From VRUE01 sp963728365 (lineage in GTDB: Bacteria > Actinomycetota > Thermoleophilia > Solirubrobacterales > 70-9): 64,000 nucleotides of DNA. Position 1 is the first letter of the stretch; each line of letters opens with the position of its first letter. Under the pieces are notes generated by a model, which did not search any database, was not told the origin of the DNA, and was given only the letters and a program-made list of their open reading frames with translations. Made by a program: the position numbers and the translations under genes. This document shows, in pieces, positions 25,652 to 33,693 of the stretch. The DNA is taken from assembly GCA_963728365.1 (NCBI GenBank), contig CAVSJI010000002.1:145721-209720 (forward strand). The letters are read 5' to 3'.

Positions 25652-25953
25652 GTCGCAATCAGGGCCGCAACGAGGGTCGCCATCGCCGCGAACATCGAGC
25701 CGCCAAAGACGATCATCACCCGGTACATGGCGCCTAGATGGTCGTTCAACGTTTCAAAGCGCATGTCGAACGCTTCGAAGCGCTTGTCGATCTTGTCGAG
25801 GCGCTTGTCCAGCTCGTCGAAGCGCCGGTCGACCTCCTTGAACCTCTGGTCGACGTGTTCGAACCTCTGGTCGACGTGGTCGAACCTAAGCTCCATCTCC
25901 TGTTTCAGGCCATCCAGCTTCTCGTCGGTCCAGCTCTCTGTCATCAGCTCCAT
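25642..25953 (-). CDS. Coiled-coil protein with C-terminal membrane helix
   Basis: 103 aa. Residues ~20-70 are a run of near-identical heptads (RFDHVDQRF, EHVDQRF, KEVDRRF, DELDKRL, DKIDKRF...), a long parallel coiled coil, followed by a hydrophobic helix (VMIVFGGSMFAAMATLVAALIA) at the C-terminus. Such tail-anchored coiled-coil proteins are common and of unknown role. Probably a membrane-tethered oligomerising protein; no family assigned. Confidence 0.7.
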   Translation of the reverse strand: MELMTESWTDEKLDGLKQEMELRFDHVDQRFEHVDQRFKEVDRRFDELDKRLDKIDKRFEAFDMRFETLNDHLGAMYRVMIVFGGSMFAAMATLVAALIATHV

Positions 25954-26022
25954 GATGCCAGATCCTGACAGACAAGACGTTACGCGTGGCGCGCTAGATG
26001 TGCCGATTCTGGAGATTCTTCG

Positions 26023-26673
26023 TCACGAAACAGAGCGCTCGGCCTCGAGGTCGACGACCACATGGGTGATCGGCAGATCGATCTGCTCGCGAGCCCGCTC
26101 GACCACGCCGCGCTCGAGCCAACGCGAGCGATCCGGCGGGTGGGTCGAGATCAGGATCTCGTCCGCCGCGAAGGTGCGCAGCGCGTCCTCGATCGCGACG
26201 TTGGGGTCGGAGTCGCCGATCTCGCCCTTCGCCTTCAGGCCGAGGTCCTGAATCGCCAGCAGCGAGAGCTCCATCCGCTGGCGCGCCAGCTCGATCGCTT
26301 CGTCGACGTCCGAGGTCCACTGCTCGACCCGCGACCCGACCAGTGCCGGTGTCACCACCAGGATCTCCGAGCGGCGCTCTGCGCAGCGTCCGCGAACCTC
26401 CCTGAGCAGGGCCTCGCCGCCCACCGTCTCGTTGGCGACGACCAGCAGCCGGAACTTGCCGTCCCCGCCGCGGGTCAGCTCGACCGTCCGCGGCAACGCC
26501 CCGCGCGCCCCGCGATAGGCGAACCCGATCCCAAACCCAATCAGCAGCGCCGTCCAGACGGCCCCGACCGCGGGCCTGGTCAGCGCCGTCAGCACGCCAA
26601 CCGAGATGCCACCGGCCAGGATCACCAGGAACCAGCGAAACGCATCCGCCTCCGACCTCACCGGATTGTGCAT
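26023..26673 (-). CDS. Membrane protein with a universal-stress-protein-like domain
   Basis: 216 aa. Two N-terminal helices (FRWFLVILAGGISVGVLTAL; VWTALLIGFGIGFAY), then an alpha/beta domain of USP type: FRLLVVANETVGGEALL ... ILVVTPAL ... GEIGDSDPNVAIEDALRTFAADEILISTHP ... ITHVVVDLE. The ADEILIST and SRWLE segments closely match the second half of the protein between ctaD and ctaE, so they are paralogues. It lies just downstream of ctaE on the same strand and may belong to the same functional group. Confidence 0.75.
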   Translation of the reverse strand: MHNPVRSEADAFRWFLVILAGGISVGVLTALTRPAVGAVWTALLIGFGIGFAYRGARGALPRTVELTRGGDGKFRLLVVANETVGGEALLREVRGRCAERRSEILVVTPALVGSRVEQWTSDVDEAIELARQRMELSLLAIQDLGLKAKGEIGDSDPNVAIEDALRTFAADEILISTHPPDRSRWLERGVVERAREQIDLPITHVVVDLEAERSVS

Positions 26674-26695
26674 GCCTCAATTTTTACCCTGAGGC
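26674..26695 (-). terminator. Weak hairpin after the ctaE gene
   Basis: GCCTCA and TGAGGC enclose a ten-base A/T-rich loop immediately between ctaE and the USP-like gene. The stem is only six pairs and no T-tract follows, so termination is doubtful; it could also act on the next gene's ribosome site. Confidence 0.3.
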
Positions 26696-26744
26696 GGCGA
26701 AAATCAAGCTCGGGTAGGACGCAGGGAGCGTGGCGTGCTCCGCA

Positions 26745-27374
26745 CTAAAGGACGTAGACGGTCAAGAAGACGATGATCCACATGACGTCGACGAAGTGCC
26801 AGTAGATCCCGGGCACCTCGACGCCGAGATGGTCCTTGGCCTCGGGGCCGAAATGGCCGCGGAAGCCGCGGATCGTGGCGAAGCTGAGCAGCACGAGGCC
26901 GACGAAGACGTGGGCGCCGTGCAGGCCGGTGAGGCTGTAGAAGATCGAGCCGAAGGAGAGGTCGCGAGCGCTGAAGCCGAGGTGCACGTACTCGTTGACC
27001 TGGATGAAGAGGAAGGTGGCGCCGAGCAGCCAGGTCAGCATCAGGCCGAGCTTCATCCCGGTCCGGTTGCCGCGACGGATTGCCTCGAGCGCGTAGTGGA
27101 TGGTGAAGCTCGAGGAGACCAGGATGCAGGTGTTGACGAGGGCGACCGAGACCGGCAGCGTGTAGGGGTGCGGCGGCCATGCCGGCGGGTTGACGACGAC
27201 CCGCAGGAAGAAGTAGGAGGCGAAGAAGGCGCCGAAGAGCATCACCTCGGAGACGATGAAGAGCAGGATGCCCAGCGTCTGGCGGTCGATGCGCGAGCTC
27301 TGGTTGGCCTCCGGCGGCCCGTGGTGGTGCTCCTCGTGGGGGTGCCTGCCGAGGGCTACGGTCGCGCTCTCCAT
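26745..27374 (-). CDS. ctaE: Cytochrome c oxidase subunit III
   Basis: 209 aa, five membrane helices, normal for the short actinobacterial type. Family motifs: LFIVSEVMLFGAFFASYF, NTCILVSSS, TGLHGAHVFVGL and GIYWHFVDVMWIIVF at the C-terminus. The N-terminus is His-rich (HPHEEHHHGPPE). It overlaps the upstream USP-like gene by one base and is the last structural gene of the ctaC-ctaD-usp-ctaE operon. Confidence 0.95.
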   Translation of the reverse strand: MESATVALGRHPHEEHHHGPPEANQSSRIDRQTLGILLFIVSEVMLFGAFFASYFFLRVVVNPPAWPPHPYTLPVSVALVNTCILVSSSFTIHYALEAIRRGNRTGMKLGLMLTWLLGATFLFIQVNEYVHLGFSARDLSFGSIFYSLTGLHGAHVFVGLVLLSFATIRGFRGHFGPEAKDHLGVEVPGIYWHFVDVMWIIVFLTVYVL

Positions 27375-28249
27375 CAGGCCTCACTCCCTTCGGCAACGGC
27401 GGCCGCGACCGCGGCGGCGGGACGGCCGACCTCGAGGTGCTCGACCGGCTTCTCGGTTATCTCGCGCACGCGGCCGAGCAGGTCGCCCTCGAGCCAGCGC
27501 GAGCTCTCGCCGACGAAGGTCGAGATCAGCACCTCGTCGACGCGGTAGTGCTCGATCGCGTTCTGCACGGCGTGGAAAGGATCGGGGCTCATCGGCTGGC
27601 CGGTCGCGTCGACGTCGGCGCGGTAGAGCTCGGCCAGGGTCGAGGCCAGGTCACGGACGATCTCCGGCTCGGTGACGTTCTCGGCCCGCGGGCAGATGAT
27701 CGTATAGCGGTGGGGCCGCTCGGCGGCGTCGCCCTTGAGCCGGGCGACGAGGTCCGGCGCGGCGACGGTCTGCGTGGCGACCACCAGCTTGTGGTTGACG
27801 TCCCAGCGGATCGCGTCCTCTTCGATCCGCACCGGGATGTGGGTGACCGCCACCTCGGGCTCGAAGCGGCTCCGCGCCCACTCGACCAGGTCCTTGCGCA
27901 TCAGCCCGAAGCGCGTCTCGGCGAGACAGGAGAGCAGCACCTCGCCCGGCTCGAGGGCGCGCACCGCGTCGTCGAGAGCCAGCGACGGCTCGCGGTCCAT
28001 CACCTCGCCGACCGACTCGATCCCGTACTCGGAGAGGATCGACATCGTCACCTCGACCCGGGCGCGGGCCGCGTCGCGCAGCTCGCCGGCGTCGATCAGC
28101 TGACCGACGGCCGGCTGGTTCTGGGGGGCGGCCACGGCGACGAAGGGCACGCCCTCGGCGCGCTCTTTGACGGCCTGCAAAAGCTTGCGTCCACCCGCGA
28201 CCTCGTTGAGGAAGACGAGCAGCGGCCTGCCCTCCGGCGCGGCGGCCAT
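27374..28249 (-). CDS. Tandem universal-stress-like protein inserted in the cytochrome oxidase operon
   Basis: 291 aa, soluble. Two similar alpha/beta halves: residues ~1-145 (LLVFLNEVAGGRKLL ... DDAVRALEPGEVLLSCL) and ~150-275 (KLVVATQTVAAPDLV ... AVQNAIEHYRVDEVLISTF ... SRWLEGDLL). Each half has the strand-helix pattern of USP domains, without a clear ATP-binding G-2x-G-9x-G loop. Its ATG overlaps the ctaD stop (TGATG) and its stop overlaps the ctaE start, so it is made in step with the oxidase. A regulatory or assembly role is inference from position only. Confidence 0.8.
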   Translation of the reverse strand: MAAAPEGRPLLVFLNEVAGGRKLLQAVKERAEGVPFVAVAAPQNQPAVGQLIDAGELRDAARARVEVTMSILSEYGIESVGEVMDREPSLALDDAVRALEPGEVLLSCLAETRFGLMRKDLVEWARSRFEPEVAVTHIPVRIEEDAIRWDVNHKLVVATQTVAAPDLVARLKGDAAERPHRYTIICPRAENVTEPEIVRDLASTLAELYRADVDATGQPMSPDPFHAVQNAIEHYRVDEVLISTFVGESSRWLEGDLLGRVREITEKPVEHLEVGRPAAAVAAAVAEGSEA

Positions 28250-30150
28250 CAGGTTCCCACCACCGATGGAGCGGGCGCCTCGACCTCGGCGCCTTCGCCG
28301 GCCATGATCGCGTGGCGGGCGCCGGGCACGCCAAACTCGTACGGCCCGCCGACCACCCGCGGGATCTCGTCGAAGTTGAAGATCGGCGGCGGCGAGGAGA
28401 CCAGCCACTCGATCGACTTGGCGCGCCAGGGGTTGGCCTCGGCCTTCGGCCCGAAGCGCCAGCTGACGACCATGTTGTAGAGGAAGACCAACTGGACCGC
28501 GCCGAGGAAGAAGGCGCAGCAGCTGATCAGCAGGTTCCACTCGCCGAACTGGGTGGCGTAATCGGCGACGCGGCGCGGCATCCCGTCCATGCCGATCCAG
28601 TGCATCGGGATGAAGGTGCCCCAGGTGCCGATCAGCGTGCCCCAGAAGTGGACGCGGCCGAGCTTCTCGTCGTACATCCGCCCGGTGATCTTCGGGAACC
28701 AGTGGTAGATGCCGGCGAAGATCGTGAAGACCGAGCCGCCGAAGAGCACGAAGTGGATGTGGGCGACGATGAAGTAGGTGTCGGAGACGTGGATGTCGAT
28801 CGGCACCATGCCGAGCATCACGCCGCTGATCCCGCCGACCGTGAAGGTGACGATGAAGGCGAGCGCGAAGAGCATCGCGGTCGAATAGGTGTGGATCTTG
28901 CCGAAGTAGAGCGTGCCCAGCCAGGAGAAGATCTTGATCCCGGTCGGCACCGCGATCAGCAGCGTGGTGATCATCATCGGCACCCGCAGCCAGCTGAACA
29001 TGCCGGCGACGAACATGTGGTGCGCCCAGACCGAGTAGCTGAGCACGACGATCCCGATCAGCGCCAGGGCCATCAGCCGGTAGCCGAAGATCGGCTTTCG
29101 CGCGTGCGTGGAGATCACCTCGCTGATGATCCCGAAGCCGGGCAGCATCATGATGTAGACGGCCGGGTGCGAGTAGAACCAGAAGATGTGCTGGTAGCTG
29201 ATCACGTCGCCGCCGCCGGCGAACTGGAAGAAGTTGGTGTGCAGGGCGCGGTCGAGGAGCACCATGAACTGGGCGCCGGCGATGAACGGAGTCGCGGCGA
29301 CGACCAGCAGCGAGGTCGAGAGGTTGGCCCAGACCAGCAGCGGCATCCGCCAGAAGGTCATGCCGGGCGCCCGCATGGTGATGATCGTGACCAGGAAGTT
29401 GAGCGCCGTGGCGATCGAGGAGGCGCCGGCGAACTGGACCCCGAGGTTGAAGAAGGACTGGCCCAGCGGGGCGCCGGTCGAGAGCGGCGCGTACCCGGTC
29501 CAGCCGGCGTCGAAAGCGCCGCCCGGAGCGAGGAAGCTGCCGACGAAGAGCAGCCCGGCGATCGGCAGCATCCAGAAGCTGAGCGCATTGAGGCGTGGAA
29601 ACGCCATGTCGGGGGCGCCGATCATCAGCGGCAGGACGTAGTTGGCGATCCCGGCGAAGACCGGGATCACGAAGACGAAGATCATCAGCACGGCGTGGGT
29701 GCTGAAGAGGCTGTTGAAGGTCGCCGCGTCGACGATCTGGGTGCCCGGCTGGGCGAGCTCGGCGCGGATCAGCATCGCCATCAGGCCACCCACGAAGAAG
29801 AAGAAGAAGGTCGTGCAGATGTACTGGATGCCGATCACCTTGTGATCGGTGTTGAAGCGGAAGTAGTCCTTCCAGCTCTTGGCGCCGTGCTGGGAGTGGT
29901 CCTCGGGGATCGTCGGCATGCCCACGGCCCAGCGCAGCCAGTAGTCGAAGCAGCCGAAGCCGAGCAGGAAGCCGAGCGGGCCGCTGATCAGCGGCACGAC
30001 GACCTGCGGGTAGCCGGTCTGCTCGGTCTGGTAGGCGGGCAGCCCAGAGGCCTTGCGCAGGGCGACGACCAGGGCGAAGCCGAAGGCGGCGCCCAGCAGG
30101 GCCCCCAGCGCTCCCCGTATCCATCCCGGTCGCTTGATCGCAGCCACCAT
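28249..30150 (-). CDS. ctaD: Cytochrome c oxidase subunit I, A2 type, with N-terminal extension
   Basis: 633 aa. All metal ligands are present: haem-a His in THAVLMIF, CuB His and Tyr in YSHPAVY, the HH pair in WAHHMF, and both helix X histidines in VAHIHFVL. YSHP.V instead of GHPEV marks the A2 proton-channel type. About 100 residues with two membrane helices precede the usual DHKVIGIQY start of the family, longer than typical. It pairs with ctaC (14 bases upstream) and ctaE to reduce oxygen with electrons from cytochrome c. GGAGG lies nine bases before the ATG. Confidence 0.97.
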   Translation of the reverse strand: MVAAIKRPGWIRGALGALLGAAFGFALVVALRKASGLPAYQTEQTGYPQVVVPLISGPLGFLLGFGCFDYWLRWAVGMPTIPEDHSQHGAKSWKDYFRFNTDHKVIGIQYICTTFFFFFVGGLMAMLIRAELAQPGTQIVDAATFNSLFSTHAVLMIFVFVIPVFAGIANYVLPLMIGAPDMAFPRLNALSFWMLPIAGLLFVGSFLAPGGAFDAGWTGYAPLSTGAPLGQSFFNLGVQFAGASSIATALNFLVTIITMRAPGMTFWRMPLLVWANLSTSLLVVAATPFIAGAQFMVLLDRALHTNFFQFAGGGDVISYQHIFWFYSHPAVYIMMLPGFGIISEVISTHARKPIFGYRLMALALIGIVVLSYSVWAHHMFVAGMFSWLRVPMMITTLLIAVPTGIKIFSWLGTLYFGKIHTYSTAMLFALAFIVTFTVGGISGVMLGMVPIDIHVSDTYFIVAHIHFVLFGGSVFTIFAGIYHWFPKITGRMYDEKLGRVHFWGTLIGTWGTFIPMHWIGMDGMPRRVADYATQFGEWNLLISCCAFFLGAVQLVFLYNMVVSWRFGPKAEANPWRAKSIEWLVSSPPPIFNFDEIPRVVGGPYEFGVPGARHAIMAGEGAEVEAPAPSVVGT

Positions 30151-30163
30151 CAGCAGTCCTCCA

Positions 30164-30970
30164 TTATGCGCCGCCTTCGTTTTCGGGCAGCGGGTTGGTG
30201 TTCGTGTCCTGCAAGATCGACTCCTGGTAGGGCTGCGGCACCTTCTCTTCGAGGCTCGCGACCCATTTGCGGAAGTCCGCCGGCTCTTCGACGACGACCT
30301 TGGCCCGCATCGAGGCGTGCCCGAAGCCGCAGAGCTCGGTGCAGATCAGCTGGTAGTCGCCGAGCTTGTCGGGCGTGACGATCGCCGTCGTCGTGATCCC
30401 CGGCACGTTGTCCTTCTTGATCCGCCACTCGGGCACCCAGAAGGAGTGGATCACGTCCTGGGAGTGCATCTTGAACTGGACCTGGCGGTCGAGCGGCACG
30501 TGCAGCTCCCCCTCGGACCAGACGTCGCCCTTGCCCGGGTAGCCGAAGCTCCAGGCGTACTGCTGGGAGAAGACGTCGACCGTGAGCGGGTTCTGAGCCG
30601 GCTTTTCGATGTCGTGCAGGACCTTCCAGCTGTAGCCGGCGCCGAACAGCACGATGATCGTCGGGATCAGCGTCCAGGCGACCTCGAGCCGGGTGTTGCC
30701 GTGGATCGGCTCGCCATCGGATTCGTCGCCGGGCTTGGCTTTGAACTTCCACAGCGCGTAGAAGAGCATCACGACGACCAGCGAGAAGACGAGCGACGAG
30801 AGCACGATCATCACGTTGAGCAGGTCGTCGATCTTCGGGGCGGCGGTCGAGGCCTCCTGGCCGTCCCAGTTGATCGAGAGCATCACGGCCGACATCGCCG
30901 CGGTCATCGCGACGGTGGCGGCGAGCATCTTGACTATGGGCAGGCGGCCGTACATGAGGCGGGGGCGCAT
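30164..30970 (-). CDS. ctaC: Cytochrome c oxidase subunit II
   Basis: 268 aa from the ATG at MRPRLMYGRLP; an ATG three codons earlier is possible. Two membrane helices (one near residue 15, one around residues 50-72), then a cupredoxin domain with QQYAWSFGYPG, DVIHSFWVPEW and the complete CuA motif ICTELCGFGHASM. It therefore accepts electrons from a c-type cytochrome, unlike the homologue at 19559-20251. It overlaps or abuts the end of the upstream glycosyltransferase gene. Confidence 0.95.
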   Translation of the reverse strand: MRPRLMYGRLPIVKMLAATVAMTAAMSAVMLSINWDGQEASTAAPKIDDLLNVMIVLSSLVFSLVVVMLFYALWKFKAKPGDESDGEPIHGNTRLEVAWTLIPTIIVLFGAGYSWKVLHDIEKPAQNPLTVDVFSQQYAWSFGYPGKGDVWSEGELHVPLDRQVQFKMHSQDVIHSFWVPEWRIKKDNVPGITTTAIVTPDKLGDYQLICTELCGFGHASMRAKVVVEEPADFRKWVASLEEKVPQPYQESILQDTNTNPLPENEGGA

Positions 30971-30971
30971 T

Positions 30972-32408
30972 CTATGCATCCGGCAGACGGTCAAGCTCGC
31001 CCCGCGCGGCGGCGATCGCGCCGCGGGCGACGCCCTCCCAGCTCCAGAGCCGACCAGCGGTATCGACGAGCGCTTCGCGGACCTCCCGACGTTCGCCCTC
31101 GGACAGCCCCAGCCAAGCGTTGAGCCGCGAGGCGATCGCCTCGACCGCCCCCGGCTCGACCGGAAACGAGGTGATCTGACCGATCGCCGGTGGCAATGCC
31201 GCCTGCAGCTCGTGCGAGACCTCGAGCATCCCCGAGTGGCCGGCCGAGACCGGCAGGACCCCACAGGCGGCCGCCTCGGCGGCGACCATGCCGAAGGCCT
31301 CCGGGAAGGTGCTGGGCATGACCAGCGCCTCGGCGCCGGGCAACAGCTCGGCGACCTCGTCGTGCTCGAGGCGGCCGATGAAGGCGACCGAGCCGGCGGC
31401 GGCGCGGGCGGCCTCGGCGTAGCCGGGGGGCGGCTCGGCGAGGAAGGCGGAGAGGATCGGCAGCGGGCGCTGCTCGCCGCCCTCGAGCGCCCAGCCGAGC
31501 CGGGTGACCTCGCGCGCCTCGGCGAGGTCACCTGCTTCGAGCGCCTCGAGCAGGCGGCGCAGGCCGTTCTCGTACTCGCCGAAGCCGGCGATCTGGAGAC
31601 GGGCGTCGGGGTGCGCGGCGTGGACGAGAGGCCAGGCGGCCAGGAGCAGGTCGACGCCCTTGGAGACGATCAGCTTGCCGACGAAGACGATCCGGGACGA
31701 GCCGCCAAAGCCCGCGGGTCCTGTCGCGGCAGGGGACCCACCACCCCTTCCGGTCGCTAAAGCGTCCTCAGGGGTGGTCCCCCCTACCGCGCCACCCGCG
31801 GGATAGGCCGCTGGGCGGAAGATGTTCGTGTCGACTCCGGGTGGTCCCAGACGCGTTTTTTCTTTGAGCTTCGGGACGCCCGGAAGCGCTGCCCAGAGAG
31901 ACTCGGCCGTGTGGCGGGAGCCGACCAGGACTGCTTTGGAAGCTTCCAGGCCCTCGGCCGCGTAGGGGAGGAAGCGGGGGTTTGGCTTGACCGTGTACTC
32001 GAGGGCGGAGCCGTGGATCTTGGTTGCGAAGGGGGCTACGTCGGCGCGAGCGAGGATCGCGGGGGCCATTACGAGGTGGTTGGCGAGGGCGAGGTCGATG
32101 CCTCCCGCTTGCTCGGCGACGCTGCGAACAGCTTCGATGTTGGCCTCGATGTAGCGGTCGAGCTCGACCTCGGTCAGCTCGGGGAAGGTCTTGACTTCGA
32201 AGCCCTCGTAGGGGTCCTTGACGTAGACGGGGAGCAGGCCGGCGATATCGGGGTTGTGGATCTCAACGCCCTCGAGCTGGACCTGCCGCTCCTGGCAGAC
32301 GAGATGCACCTCGTGGCCGAGGGCCGCCAGCGCCCGCGCCAGGTTGGCGTTGTAGATGTTGCTGCCGGTGCCGCGCAGCATATAGCCGTGGAGGAGGAGA
32401 AAACGCAT
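30972..32408 (-). CDS. Glycosyltransferase family 4 (GT-B) with an internal insertion
   Basis: 478 aa. The N-terminal domain starts MRFLLLHGYMLRGTGSNIYNANLAR (donor/acceptor loop), and the C-terminal domain has RIVFVGKLIVSKGVDLLL, EVAELLPGAEALVMPSTFPEAFGMVAAEAAACG, i.e. the E...G.V..EA motif of GT4 enzymes binding the nucleotide sugar. Between the two domains (about residues 204-238) is a Gly/Ala/Thr-rich insert encoded by a palindromic stretch. Acceptor and sugar are unknown; the cytoplasmic enzyme may build glycolipid or polysaccharide. Confidence 0.88.
   Translation of the reverse strand: MRFLLLHGYMLRGTGSNIYNANLARALAALGHEVHLVCQERQVQLEGVEIHNPDIAGLLPVYVKDPYEGFEVKTFPELTEVELDRYIEANIEAVRSVAEQAGGIDLALANHLVMAPAILARADVAPFATKIHGSALEYTVKPNPRFLPYAAEGLEASKAVLVGSRHTAESLWAALPGVPKLKEKTRLGPPGVDTNIFRPAAYPAGGAVGGTTPEDALATGRGGGSPAATGPAGFGGSSRIVFVGKLIVSKGVDLLLAAWPLVHAAHPDARLQIAGFGEYENGLRRLLEALEAGDLAEAREVTRLGWALEGGEQRPLPILSAFLAEPPPGYAEAARAAAGSVAFIGRLEHDEVAELLPGAEALVMPSTFPEAFGMVAAEAAACGVLPVSAGHSGMLEVSHELQAALPPAIGQITSFPVEPGAVEAIASRLNAWLGLSEGERREVREALVDTAGRLWSWEGVARGAIAAARGELDRLPDA
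31711..31802. repeat. Imperfect palindrome inside the glycosyltransferase gene
   Basis: The stretch is bounded by ACCCGCGGG-type ends and contains the arms AGGGGACCCACCACCCCT (31731-31748) and AGGGGTGGTCCCCCCT (31770-31785) around a loop. It is read in frame as a low-complexity linker between the two Rossmann domains, at a place where GT4 proteins normally need only a few residues. It looks like an in-frame palindromic insertion. Confidence 0.55.
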
Positions 32409-32440
32409 CGGGACCGGGCAAGCTATTAGTCTTCGCCGCC

Positions 32441-32704
32441 GTGAACTCGAAGCAGCTCTACCGCATGCGCTCCCGGGCCTCCGGCCGCGAGGCCCTCGCC
32501 CACGCCGTTCCGGGCGAGGTCTACCTCGACCGCGAGACCGGCGAGGAGATGGCCCCGGTGGCGATGGTCCTGCCGCTCGCCCCGTCCGCCTCGGCCCTGC
32601 CCCGCACCCCGGAGAACCTGCGCGCCTGCCGCCGCTGCGACCAGCTGATCGGCCTCGACGTCAGCGACTGCCCGTATTGCGGTTTGCGCCAGCCGGCGCT
32701 CTGA
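32441..32704 (+). CDS. Small zinc-ribbon protein
   Basis: 87 aa from GTG, divergent from the glycosyltransferase. The C-terminal CRRCDQLIGLDVSDCPYCG is a CxxC...CxxC zinc ribbon; the N-terminal part (QLYRMRSRASGREALAHAVPG) is basic and probably helical, followed by YLDRETGEEM. Proteins of this style are common and uncharacterised in actinobacteria. No partner is indicated; 92 bases of non-coding sequence follow. Confidence 0.7.
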   Translation: MNSKQLYRMRSRASGREALAHAVPGEVYLDRETGEEMAPVAMVLPLAPSASALPRTPENLRACRRCDQLIGLDVSDCPYCGLRQPAL

Positions 32705-32796
32705 CCGGCGCACTTCGGCGTCCTCGGTCGCTCACGTGCAGAGCACGCTTCGCTCCCTGCGTCCTTGAACTGCTTGGTCAGAACGCCGCTGGACCC

Positions 32797-33561
32797 CTAT
32801 GGTTTCTTGACCAAGGTCGCCGTGTAGAGCAGGCGGGCGTTCGAGTAGTAGCAGCCGTAGACCTTGGCCTTGCCGACGCCCTGCTGGGGGTGACCGTCCT
32901 GGATGTCTTCCTTGGAGGCGCAGTGGTCTTCGACGCGGCTGCCGCGCCAGGTGTCTTCTTCGGAGGTGTTGAAGGCGAACATCGGCGCCCAGGTCGGCAC
33001 CGTGAGGGCGATGACCTGACCGCGCAGGACCGAGAGCGGGTGCTCGAGCGCGAAGATCGGGGTGCTGCCGAAGTAGGGGTTGAGCACCTGCAGCGGGCTC
33101 TGGCGGACCAGCGTGTACTTCGGCGGCTTGGTGTTCTCGACCGGCCGCAGGACGCCGACCCGCGCCTCGGAGGGCCGGCCGAGGAACTCGTTGAAGAAGC
33201 CGACCTCGTCAGTCGTCGCCTTGGTGTCCTTGCGCGAGGGGCGGGCGAGGCTGATCGACCAGGCGACGAGCTTGCCGTCGAAGGGCGCCTCGTAGGGCTG
33301 TTCGACCCCGCCGGCCTTGACCTGGTAGCCGCTGACGTGACCCTCGACCCGACAGGGCACGATCTCGACGTTGTTGACGACCTTGCCCGGGCAGGACGGC
33401 TTAGGCGTGCTCGCGGTCTTGCCGAGCACGACGACGCGCAGCGGCGCCGAGTCGGCGGCGCCCGGCCAGGCGACGACGGCGAGCGCCGCGAGCAGGCAGG
33501 CGAGGGCCAGCGCCACGGGCGCGCGCGGGGTGCCGCGTGTGTTGTCGGCTGCTCCAAGCAC
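32797..33561 (-). CDS. Secreted hypothetical protein
   Basis: 254 aa from a GTG. A clear signal peptide (APVALALACLLAALAVVAWPGAADSA), then a soluble domain rich in beta segments with four cysteines (SCPGKV, VPCRVEG, DHCASK, YGCYYSN) that could form two disulfides. I do not recognise a family. It is divergent from the ABC exporter operon with ~130 bases between, containing small hairpins. Start codon is uncertain; no good ribosome site is visible. Confidence 0.65.
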   Translation of the reverse strand: MLGAADNTRGTPRAPVALALACLLAALAVVAWPGAADSAPLRVVVLGKTASTPKPSCPGKVVNNVEIVPCRVEGHVSGYQVKAGGVEQPYEAPFDGKLVAWSISLARPSRKDTKATTDEVGFFNEFLGRPSEARVGVLRPVENTKPPKYTLVRQSPLQVLNPYFGSTPIFALEHPLSVLRGQVIALTVPTWAPMFAFNTSEEDTWRGSRVEDHCASKEDIQDGHPQQGVGKAKVYGCYYSNARLLYTATLVKKP

Positions 33562-33609
33562 GATCTCAAGCTGCAACCCGGGCTCCTGACCAGGGTTGCG
33601 GCCGAGATT

Positions 33610-33639
33610 CTGCCGTCCCGGCCGCAGGGATGACGGCAG
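33610..33639. repeat. Small hairpin between divergent genes
   Basis: CTGCCGTC and GACGGCAG (eight exact pairs) enclose 14 bases in the region between the secreted-protein gene and the ABC exporter. It could be an operator or a palindromic repeat fragment. Confidence 0.35.
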
Positions 33640-33693
33640 CGACGGGTGCTTGCACGATCCCGGCCAGGGGCCCTCTGTAGGGTTGCCGCCGCG

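Noticed and set aside
27374..30124. A 916-codon open frame on the minus strand through ctaD
   Set aside because: Only its last 291 codons (from 28249) are a real gene; the rest is Arg/Pro/Gly-rich and lies in another phase over ctaD, whose motifs are decisive.
28312..30378. A 688-codon plus-strand frame opposite ctaD
   Set aside because: Composition (long runs of Glu/Asp/Gly/Arg/His) is typical of high-GC antisense shadow; no domain; ctaD is certain.
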